Shown in pieces: positions 51,335 to 60,900 of a stretch of 64,000 bases of DNA (position 1 is its first letter; the number at the start of each line of letters is the position of its first letter). The stretch lies in NCBI GenBank assembly GCA_009746045.1, contig RPFO01000246.1, positions 515,642-579,641 on the forward strand, given 5' to 3'. This stretch comes from Mesostigma viride. Lineage: Eukaryota; Streptophyta; Mesostigmatophyceae; Mesostigmatales; Mesostigmataceae. Below the pieces are notes generated by a model. That model was not told where the DNA came from. It searched no databases and saw only the letters and a program-made list of their open reading frames with translations. The position numbers and the translations under genes were made by a program.

Positions 51335-51560
51335 CCCGGCTGGGATTAATAAATTAATTAATTAAACACGTGCTCCCGTTGGGGAGTCACGGAGCACCAA
51401 ACTGCTTTTAATCCCTGTGTATGCACAACAGGAGAAAGGGCAGAGACCCCCAGTCTCCTTCATGCCTAAAAGGCATGCCACAGCTGCCCACTTGGGCGCG
51501 CTCACGCTAGCCGCTAAACAGACACGCTAACGATCCGGCAATCTGTGGGTGCAATAAGAC
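51335..51560 (-). mobile_element. LINE family A 3' end
   Basis: Reverse orientation: AATTAATT tail, GTGCTCCCGTTGGGGAGTCA, TTTTAATCCCTGTG, then the hairpin GCATGCC and CTAACGATCCGGCAA, matching 7110-7300 reversed. Confidence 0.65.
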
Positions 51561-52129
51561 CCGGCTGGGAATCTGAGATGCGTGACGTACACCACCGTGG
51601 CCGACGTATCGATCAGTTGCCGCCGAGTGCTCGTAGCGGGTGTAGCGCTCAGCTAGCCCCGTCAAGGGTTCGAGCACAATCATGGAGGCGGGTTTGGCAA
51701 AGAGCCATACACAAAAAGAAACGAGCAAAATGAGTGCATAGCCTAGCAAGACTCGAAGCCGTGAATTACTGTGCATCGCCGGTACCTGAAATCTAATAGC
51801 TTCAGGAGAACGAGGTCATTGTGGCGAAGTTGAACAGGTGGCAGTTTACTTCATTATATTACCCCGCCGACCCACCGCGCCGTTGTACTGTAGCCCACAA
51901 TGCATTAATTAAGGTGGACCGTAGGTAACTAACCTTCGAACGGTACCCGGCGCCAGGACTTCATTTCAGTTTGGCGCCCCGCCAAAAGTGCACTCGGCTC
52001 AGCCAAAACTAAGGTGACACTTTAGGCCCAATGGGGGGGGGCAATGGGCATCCCCCCAAACTAGGCGGCATCATTGGCCACAAAACAAATTTTCTGAAGC
52101 TAAATCTTTGTGCAGCCAATTAATTAGAC
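51561..52129. other. Gene-free stretch
   Basis: No supported feature. A minus frame (51776-51507, 89 aa) has a hydrophobic stretch but no context. Confidence 0.35.
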
Positions 52130-52735
52130 CCTGTGGCGCAAGCCCCTGGGCAAGATCGAGAAACAGGACCTGTTCAAGGTCCTCGTCCTTCTTGTTCTTA
52201 CGTATGGGGCCGAGACGTGGACCCTTACCGCCGACCTGGCCCGCAAGCTAGACGGCGCGGTCACCAACATGCTGCGATCCATTTTCAGAGTAGGATATGC
52301 TGCGCACGTCCGCGCAATGAGGACCTGTACCTTGGCATGCCATATATCACCAGCACCATTAAGTAGCGGCGCATATTAATTAATTAATTAATTAAGCAGC
52401 GGCGCCTGCAGCTCGTAGGGCACCTAGCTCGCACCAACCAGGTAGACACCTCACGTGCCCCCCCCGCGGGCCTGCGGCCAGCCCAGCCTGGCCGACACCT
52501 CCTGACGTGGGCCGGGCCCTGTGATGTCAGACGCCGCAAGGCCCGCACATTCATTCAAAGACCAGCTAGTAGAGGACATGGGGGGCCTAGGCCTCTCCGT
52601 GATTTGGAAAAAGATGATGGACAAGGCCAAGTGGGCCAAGGGGATAGAGGACAACGAGCCCCCCCCGGTGGGGAAGCGCCCGCGTGTGCAAACCCGCGGG
52701 AGGCACGCCCGACAGCTCCCCTAGCCGGAGTAGAG
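52130..52735 (+). pseudogene. LINE ORF2 C-terminal fragment
   Basis: Reads KQDLFKVLVLLVLTYGAETW, then TIK/QRRLQLVGHLARTNQVD and LLTWAGPCDV, matching the 10809-12809 ORF2 C-terminus. It is interrupted by a tail-only insertion at 52361-52405 and by frameshifts. 5'-truncated; no RT core. Confidence 0.7.
52361..52405 (+). mobile_element. Tail-only insertion with 12-bp target duplication
   Basis: The insert 52373-52393 is ATA plus TTAATTAATTAATTAATT. It is flanked by AAGTAGCGGCGC (52361-52372) and AAGCAGCGGCGC (52394-52405). Removing insert and one copy restores the LINE reading TIKQRRLQL. Confidence 0.7.
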
Positions 52736-52805
52736 TAGATGTTGACAGCTTTAGATAAACGTTGCAGGTAGCTATTGTAGATAGATTAGACCGGTAGGAC
52801 TGTTT

Positions 52806-52889
52806 GCACCCATCCATCCATCCATCCATCCATCCATCCATCCATCCATCCATCCATCCATCCATCCATCCATCCATCCATCCATCCAT
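52806..52889 (+). repeat. CATC array in a LINE 3' UTR
   Basis: About 21 CATC units at the position where other copies have two (12874 and 55825). Confidence 0.95.
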
Positions 52890-52955
52890 CGGGGTTAATG
52901 CTCCGTGACGGCTCCCCAACGGGAGCACGAGTCTAATTAATTAATTAATTAATTG
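52890..52955 (+). mobile_element. LINE family A tail
   Basis: GGCTCCCCAACGGGAGCACG followed by AGTCTAATTAATTAATT. Confidence 0.6.
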
Positions 52956-53039
52956 CCTAGCCATGACCCCATGCCTGCAACTTTTCACAGCTGCTGGATA
53001 CATGGTGGTGCAGGTGCACCTCGTTTGTGCACCCCAAGT

Positions 53040-53119
53040 AATTAATTAATTAATTAATTAATTAATTAAACTCGTGCTCCCGTTGGGGAGTCACGGAGCA
53101 CCGAAGTGCTTTTAATTAA
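53040..53119 (-). mobile_element. LINE family A copy, first part (split by the DNA transposon)
   Basis: TTAATTAA tail, GTGCTCCCGTTGGGGAGTCA and AAGTGCTTTTAA. The copy continues after the DNA transposon at 55200. Confidence 0.7.
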
Positions 53120-55203
53120 CCCTTAAACTGTACTGAGTCCGTTTTCGTGGCGCCAGTTGAACTCGCGCCACTCTAACGGACTGAGTTTGTGGCAGAACCA
53201 GGCGCCGCGCCAATAATAATTTAACGGTCAAACCTGGGGGGATCGAAAGATCTAGACGTAAGCTATGCCTGGCGCTATTCAGACCGTATTTTGGACACCT
53301 GGCCAGGGAGATATGCTTGAGCAAAGTTAGGGGGGTACCATGGTCCAACGGGACCGACGTGCATGAAAAATATTGACGCGCACGGCTATGGCGGTGCACG
53401 CAACTGACTGGTACGAGAGAATGGCTTGACATAATGGACTCAAATTTTGTAGGCATGATTTTCAAGTCCTAAAAACGTTTTATCCCCAGCCATGGAACGT
53501 TTGAAGATGCGTAGATGGGTCATCGGGGTGCTGGTCGGCGCAGCAAATCATGTCAGCGGCCAGGCGGTGACAGTGCGAGTGCTGCATGTTGCTAGGCGGA
53601 AATTTTCGAGGTATTTGCGCATGGATAAACCTTTGACGTTGTTCCCAACCAGATTTGCTAGAATTGGCAGCCAGGAAAGGCTCGAGGCTACGTCCATGAA
53701 TCGGGCGTGCTGGCTCCCGCAGGAAAGGTAATCTGCTGTTCCGACCTGGTACGTTCTAGCCTCCTAGCGTGTTCCGTTAACCGTATATGGTTGTATTATC
53801 GTTTATAACTAATATCAGGGTTATAATCGAGGGCTTGTGATTGTCATTTTGTTGTTTTGCTCCCTCTACGCATCGGCTTGTCATAGTTGTGGAATACCAT
53901 CAGGTCAAGCAGATTTTGGACCATGTTTGGTCGCTGTTAGCTGAGGCTGCAACGGAAATAGCGTGATAACGGTTGGTATTGGTTAGTAATATGGTAAAGG
54001 TGATTACCCAATGCTTTTCCTGGCTCAAACAGCCCGAGACAAGTTCTTTTCTGACCAGTTTTAGGCATGGCTTCTTGTTTTGCTGGCCAACGCCCACCTT
54101 CTGATTTTGCATCCATTGCATGTGACAAACATGGAGATACCCAATACCTGTTTGCATGGAAGCATTACCAACTTGTTCATTTTGTTTTCTTTATTGTTGC
54201 AAAGAACGTGGAGGTGTTTTGTCATTCATCGGGTGGGTTAGTGATGTAGCTCCTTGCCACCCCTTTGACGCGCGCTTGAGGCCTTGATTAATGAGCCTTT
54301 CACCTATTTTTTAGCATGGTCTTGTGTCTTATATGCTGGCTTATCTCAGCTTCCACGCTGGGCCAGTGGCTGGCCTCGACGACGACGACGCCCGCCGCCA
54401 GCGTGCCATGCAGCCCTTGTCAGCCCGCAGCCCGGCTGGCCGCGCATGGGCTGAGGCCAATGGCCGCACGACCCGCACGTTGGCAGCTGGCACCCAGCTG
54501 ACAGGGCCTTGTAGGAGGCAGGATCTGCGCACCCAGAGGCGCAATCCGTAGTTTGGCACATAGCCAGGTAGCCCAATTGACAGTTAGCTACACCCTTGGC
54601 TAGTCTTGCGCTATGTATACCGCACGCGCGCGCTAGTGCCATTTTGGCCCCTTGCGGCATGTTGGCATGTGTTATATGGCATGGTCTCTTGTTTTATCAC
54701 CTGGGTATGGTGCATGATGCCCAATTGGGCATCCCTTGTTGTTTCATGCCAATTGGAATAAAGTTTTGTGTTGTTATGCTACCATTTATACCCCTGCCAG
54801 CTGGCACCGTTATAACGGTGCCAGCTGGCTTTGGCCATTTTGTAGCTAGCGTCCACAGTTTTGTGACATTTCATGTTGTGAATGCATTGATGGCATGTCG
54901 ATGATTATAATAACCTGCCTTTAAAAGGCCAGGGCCAACTGATTTGTGTAAATGGTCGATAATGCATTATATATGTCTCCAACCCCATGTGCACTGTACC
55001 CCCCTGAGGGGGGTGCTATTTTTAGCAGGTGTAGGGCATGGATATGTGACCAACCAAATTTCCCAAACATTATTTGATATAAAAGCATCCTTGGTTCCAA
55101 GGGTGGGCCAGAAAATGTTATTTGGCTAGTTACTCTCAGGCGCACAAAGATACCCAAACTCAGTCCGTTCTCGTGGTTCGAGTTTTGACAGTTGAAGGGT
55201 TAA
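53116..55203. mobile_element. piggyBac-like DNA transposon (non-autonomous or decayed)
   Basis: The element 53120-55199 (2,080 bp) starts CCCTTAAACTGT and ends ACAGTTGAAGGG, flanked by TTAA on both sides (53116-53119 and 55200-55203). Inner inverted segments (CGGACTGAGTTTG at left; its complement CAAACTCAGTCCG at right) give imperfect terminal inverted repeats of about 70-80 bp at the left end and 50 bp at the right. TTAA duplication and CCCTT termini are hallmarks of the piggyBac superfamily. It splits a LINE family A copy. No transposase with piggyBac motifs was recognised. Short frames at 53492-53731 (plus, ending at a donor-like AAAGGTAATC) and 54319-54551 (plus, after a TTTTTAG acceptor) could be decayed exons. 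Confidence 0.6.
54796..54829. repeat. Perfect 34-bp palindrome
   Basis: Centred on ACCGTTATAACGGT with arms extending to GCCAGCTGGC. It lies near the right end of the piggyBac-like element. Confidence 0.9.
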
Positions 55204-55530
55204 TCCCTGTGTGTGCACTACAGGAGAAAGGGCAGAGACCCCCAGTCTCCTTCATGCCAAAGGCATGCCACAGCTGCAATCGGGCGCGGCTAGCTAAAAG
55301 GACAGGCTAACGATCCGGCAAACTGTGGGTGCAATAAGACCCATGTGAGCATATCATAGCAAGGAGCGTAGGCAAGTAATCTGAACATAGCCAGGGCGTA
55401 GCATGGCTGTACTAGGACTAGGCTAAGGCTATGGCTGGTTGTGTACCGTGCGTTGGCGGCACGTGACTAGGTGTGTTGGCACAGCTAGGCAACATTCTAG
55501 GCATGGCTGCCTAATTAGCGGCACCCCAAG
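55200..55530 (-). mobile_element. LINE family A copy, second part
   Basis: Continues 53040-53119: AATCCCTGTGTGTGCAC, the GCATGCC hairpin, then reverse of 6930-7240. Confidence 0.7.
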
Positions 55531-55846
55531 TAGGTGGCAGTTTAAACCAACCACCTGCAGGTCAATGCATGTCGCCTAGCTAGAATGTGTTGAAAACCAT
55601 ATGCCCCTTCTCAGAGTTATGTGTTACATATCCTCTCTACAAGATCTTGAATTAAGAGGTGGAAGACGATTGTCCAGGCCCACATGCCCGCCCCTGCCCG
55701 GGCAACCCCCCCCCCCCCGCTTTCAAGAGGAAGGGGCGCTTTGCTGAGTAAAGTAGTTAGGGGTTTCTAGATAATTAGATTAGCTTAGAAGTTAGACTAG
55801 TTCGGTTTCGCGGCTTCGCCCACCTCCATCCATCCAGCAAGGGAAT

Positions 55847-57361
55847 TCATATGTGCTATCAAAGAGACAACCAGCGCAGGCCAGAAATCGGGAGAATCCG
55901 GACCATGGTAGCTCGAGCCTGCCGTTATCTTTTCCGCGTTTTCGAGTCGTTCAGGATGATGAAGATGAATGGTGATGGAAATGTGTATCCTTGTGCATTG
56001 AATATGGCTGGCTTACGTGTGGAGCGACTAGATGACCTAGACGGTGGGGCCGGAAACAGCATGCTTGATCAGGGCGTGTGTTTCTAGCCTAACTGGCCGG
56101 GGGTGTCTAGTGGTGAGCACCATTGCTGCGATCGCTCTCCCACCATTTACGAGGAAATACCCGCAAATGGAAAACCACTGAAAAGGTCTAGCTAGTCAGT
56201 CATCACGTTAGCCATGCCATGATTCCAAACGTCCAAGAACTTCACACGGTGCAAAGGCAAAAAGCCGGAGGACAGCACTTTCAAATGTGCGGCGGGAACC
56301 AAAAGCCCGCGGATGCCAGAAAACATCGTGTTGCGGCAGCGACGCGACGATGTGGACAACGAATCCAGTGCCAAGCTCGGAACGGCCGCAAAGGAGATCT
56401 GGCATCACAGGGTTCAGATGTGCGGAGATACTATGCGATCCAGCCGGTCCACGACCTGTTTGTAGAGCTTGTGCCAAGGGGCAGCACCGAACAGATGTGG
56501 GTGACGTTGCAAAAAACATCGGACTTGACGGAGCATAATGGCTCGGTCATAGTCTTTGACCAGTAAACGCTGCAAAAGTTCAACAAGAGTCGTGATGAAA
56601 TCAACACGATAAGAACAAAGACGGGAAAAACGATGTAACTGAGAAAGAACAACACCATATTTTGCTGTGTGGGAAAGGAGACTGTGAATATCGGGGTAAC
56701 GAATAAAAGGAATTTGCTGGTATTTAGGATCCTTGCGCTTATCATAGACAGCCGTACGCCAGCCCTTCTTGTTATGGGTAATGTTAAGATCGAGGTAATT
56801 GCAATGAGTATCCTCCGACGTGAGCTTTAATGTGAGGGACGCTTGCGGGTAGATGCCAGGCAGACCAGCGGTGATATACAAATGGGTTGCGAAATCAGGG
56901 TTGTCGAAAGCGATGACATCATCAATGTATCGACATGTATGGATAAAACGCCTGATGAGAACATCATCGTTTGAGGCAATGAGATTCTCCATGAATGCAA
57001 GCTCATAAGTGTATAGATAGAGGTTTGCAAGGAGCCCGGCACAGTTAGTGCCCATAGGGATGCCGATAGCTTGTTGGTATACATTGCCCGCAAAACAGAT
57101 GAAGGTGTTATCAACAAGATAAGAGAACCAATGGACAAGGTCAGCCTTCGTGATAATATAATTATAACCATCCCGCACGATAGCACCTGCCGCGATCCCT
57201 GAGAGCCACGTTGCCGTGGGCTTGGTCTGAGAAACACGCACGTGCAGGTGGTTGCGCCCGTGAGGCCTACGTGCATACAGACGAGTAAGGAGGCTATCTA
57301 AACGAGCTTTCAAATCGTGCAAATCTAGTGTGGTATATAGAGTGCAAATCATATGTGCTAT
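55847..57361 (-). mobile_element. RT element (Penelope-like or related) with 13-bp target duplication
   Basis: The insert 55860-57348 is flanked by TCATATGTGCTAT (55847-55859 and 57349-57361). Its 3' end (left side) is the conserved terminus CAAAGAGACAACCAGCGC. It is inserted in a LINE 3' UTR. The 5' end is truncated inside the reverse transcriptase. Confidence 0.8.
56414..57348 (-). pseudogene. Reverse transcriptase, N-terminally truncated
   Basis: Open for about 310 aa: LTRLYARRPHGRNHLHV, then YNYIITKADLVHWFSYLVDN, AIGIPMGTNCAGLLANLYLY, the catalytic RYIDDVIAFDNPDF and the thumb region (SLLSHTAKYGVVLSQLHRF). The end is DRLDRIVSPHI and a stop. The first few codons (MYIAHM) come from the target duplication and host LINE, not the element. 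Fingers and any N-terminal domain are missing. Frame intact but unlikely to be functional. Confidence 0.75.
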
Positions 57362-57410
57362 GTACATGATCTCCCAACGGAGTCATGTTATAATTTAATT
57401 AAAATTTTTA

Positions 57411-57917
57411 ATATCCTCCCCATGGAGGTATTTAATTAATTAATTAATACTTACCTAATTAATAAATCAATTAATTAATTGATTGATTAATAGCTAGACA
57501 AAATCAAGGGTGGCATTTGTAGATTGATAACACAAACCTCTCAAATAAATAAACAAGCAATCTTGCACCCACCATGTGCGTACTTTACCCCACTAGCTGC
57601 TTCCAAGAACATAAGATCTTTCCAGGGTAACATCCCGGTTTTCCACCCTTCGTTCCACATCGTGCCAACGCCATGACACTATCCATGGGAAAACCCCGGT
57701 GACTACCCATTTCTATTTATGACTTTCCAAGCCTCGAAAATACAACATGAGGCTATCCATTCCATGTGAACAGAGGACGTGTGTGGTTGTCTCACTGGCA
57801 TCAGTGAGCATAGCGAGGAGGACAACTCATTGAAAACACTACGATCATGTAGTCTCAATCCTAGTTGCCACCAAGCCGTGGTTGTCACCAGGGAACACCC
57901 TTGTCCTGGACTCCTCT
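57411..57917. other. Second LINE tail and gene-free flank
   Basis: CCTCCCCATGGAGG followed by TATTTAATTAATTAATTAAT and further AATT/GATT units (57414-57492), another LINE tail. The rest (57493-57917) is the 3' flank of the channel gene with nothing recognised. Confidence 0.5.
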
Positions 57918-60900
57918 CTACGTGTGGCTAGTCATGACGATGACCTTGTCATACGGGCTCCATTCCAGCTTCACGTTCTTATCCGCCGGGTTGAGCACGA
58001 CTTGGTCTGCGAGAATCTCATCCCCCGCCGCCAAGTCCACACTCGTGCTCATCCGGTGATCGTTGCCCGTGCCGACGTGCCCATTCCCGTTACCGCCACC
58101 CACGGAACCAAGGCTATTATGGATGGAGCCATGGTTGTTATAAGCGGAGTTGTGATTGCCATGCGCAGCCCCGTGGTTGCCATTGCTGCAGGTCCCGCCG
58201 TGGTCGGTGGCGGCGATGCGGCGATAGGCGACGACGATATCCCCATTGTCCTGCGCGCGCTGCATGATGTCCCAGAAGGACAGCGCCTCGTTCGGGTGCT
58301 TCAAATAGCTGCCCATCTCGCGCACCCGGAAGCGCACGTTGCTCGAGCCGGACACAAGCGAGGAGACGACGCAGCCCAGCCCCTCGTTCTTGGCCAGCTG
58401 CGCGAGAATCATGCCCCGCAGCTCCTCGGGCATCGAGTAGTCGTCCATCCATTTCATCTGGACTGCAAACGACGAGTCGGGGACCACTTCGGAGTACTCC
58501 ACGATGATGCGGCTGCCCGTGAACCCCCGCTTGCTCTGCAGGTGCGAGATGAACATGGAGCTTGTGACCGCCTCGCGGTCGTCCTCCGTGCCGACGACCA
58601 GCACCGTCCCAAACTCCTCCAACGGGAGCCGCGAGAGCTCCTCCCGCGACGTGTGCGTGCCGCAGTACTCGACCACGCGTACGTTCTGGAGCTCCAGGCC
58701 GGCCACCGCACGGGTATGCGTCTCGGGAAACAGCAGCGCAACCTCCGAACCGGGAGCCAGGGAGGCCTCCAGGTGCTTCACCAGGGACAGGACGCGCCGC
58801 CGCCACCCGCCGCAGATGAGAACCTTCTCTGGTTGCCGCTTGTGACGCGATGTGAGCTCGTCCACATCGTTCGGGAGGCGCCACTTCTCGTGGCGGACGC
58901 TGCTGGCATCTGCCTTGATGGGCCCGCCGGGTGCCCCGTAGCCATCCGAGGACGAGGAGTAGTAGAGGGACGCTGCGGCCATGGCCTGCTTGACCTGGTA
59001 GCTCTTGTAGTTGGGCATCCACCAGGCGGCATCCCAGTCAAAGTCACGGTGGTCCACCACGATGGCGGCCGGCTGCGGCCCCGTGTCCCGGTCCTGCTGC
59101 TCCCCCTTGTGCTGCGCGAGCTGGATGTCAAAGCTGACCTTGTTGTCCCCCACCGCCACGATCTTGTCGCCCGGCGCGATGACCAGCTCGGGCGACGGCA
59201 CCAGGATGTACTTGCCGGTGGCGCGCTGGTGGATTCCGATCGGGATCACGTTCCCGCAGCGGAAGACGGCGTCGCGAAAGCGCACGCCGACCAGGTCCTT
59301 GCGCTCGCGCTCGCACAGCTCGTTGCCCTGGAGGAAGGACGCGAGCTCCTGCAGCACGGTCGCCACGTCGGGGCTGGACACCTTTTGGACGAGCAGCTTG
59401 GAGGCAAACTCACCTGTGGACACCATCACGACCTGGACAGGTGGCGCCGCGTGGGTGCAGGCCCGCGGGGATCCGGAATGGCAGGCATCCGCAAGCATGC
59501 ATGTTGGCAGACGGCACACGGGTGCCACCCGGGCAAAGAGAAGGCAATGCAATCGTTCAACACGGGATCAGTATATATGCAGTTATATTACTAATATGCG
59601 ATCATTCGATATGTAGCGCCGGGTAAACGTCATGCTAGCCTTGCCAAGCTGTGCTTTGTGAATCCAGCGCAAGCTAGAGGACATGCATAGACAGCACGTG
59701 CCCGGCATCAAGTACGGAGGGAGAGCAGGCAGGGAAGGCAGTTGGTGCACAGAGGTGGTCTGTGCGCGCAGTGTGTTGTCTATGGGGGTGGAGATTAAAG
59801 AGTGGGTGTTGGGTTACTTGACACCATGCGCATGTCTAGCACTCGCGCGATGAGCTGTCCATGAACCAAGCTTACAAGCAAACCATAACCACTCAGTGAT
59901 AAACAAAGACCCTGGACCGCAGACAAACCGCCATGTAGGCCCCCCACCTTGAGGTTGTTCTGCCCCCATCGGGGCACCATGAGCACATTGTCGCCGACGC
60001 CCTTCCACAGAACATCCTGCCCCAGATTGCACAGAAAGGAGGACCCGATGGCCGCCGCGCTGGTGCCAAGTGGCGTGCTGCCGTAGACGCCCGCGTGCGC
60101 CGCCACCCCTGCCATCATGGGCCCGCCCGTGCCTGCGGACGTGGCGGTCGTTAGACCCTTGGAGCCCGGCGTGCGGAAGAGGGCTTGGCCCGGCTTGGAC
60201 GCTGTCCCGTTGGTGCTGCTGTCGCCGCCGTAGAGGTAGGAACGGTGGCGCAGGCAGGGGCTGAGCAGCAGGTCAAAGTTCTCAGCATCGCTAAACTCGG
60301 CGATGATGACAGGCTTGTGGCCGTGGGCGTACTCGAGCTGGTCCAGCATCTGGCACGTCTCCACCACCTGGCAGGGTGGTGTGTGTGTGTACGTGCCCAG
60401 GCGTGCCACCCAGCAAGTTGCCATAACACGGGTTCCACAGCCAGACTACACATGACTGACAGTGTGACGCAAGAAACAAAACTCGTGAGGGCCACCTTTC
60501 AGGTTTCTGGCCCAACAAGCTTCGACCAACATGGGATGCGCCGTGTGGAGTGATGCGTGTGCGCGACCCATCCGAAGACTCCCCAACCCATGCCCGATCG
60601 ACACCTGCTTATCACAGGCTGAATGGTGCCTGTGTGGGGACCCGATAGGCCGAGCCCCGCAGCGTTGCAACGGTGGAACATGCGATCCGCAGAGGAGCCG
60701 CTCTTGGATGGTCAGGCATGAACAGCGGGCATGGCCAGTATAGAGCGCGGCAGTGGTATGAGAGTCAAGAGCTGCATCATGGGGCCACAGGGGGAAGAGC
60801 AGCAGCGTCAGGCCAAAAGGGGGGACACTAAGGGAGCCTGGGGCCCAGCCCGTCCACCAGCTTGCTTCAACACAGCTTTTGTTTTAGGAGTGCCGTGTGC

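Larger units (their letters stand above)
55640..57410 (+). pseudogene. LINE family C 3' end, interrupted by the RT element
   Basis: 55650-55746 reads RWKTIVQAHMPAPARATPPP and ends at a stop, matching RWKKIVKAHTPDPVGKPPPP of the 10809 copy. The 3' UTR up to 55859 also matches (CATCCATCC, ATATGTGCTA). It resumes after the inserted element at 57362 with GATCTCCCAACGGAGTCATG and a TTATAATTTAATT tail. Confidence 0.7.
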
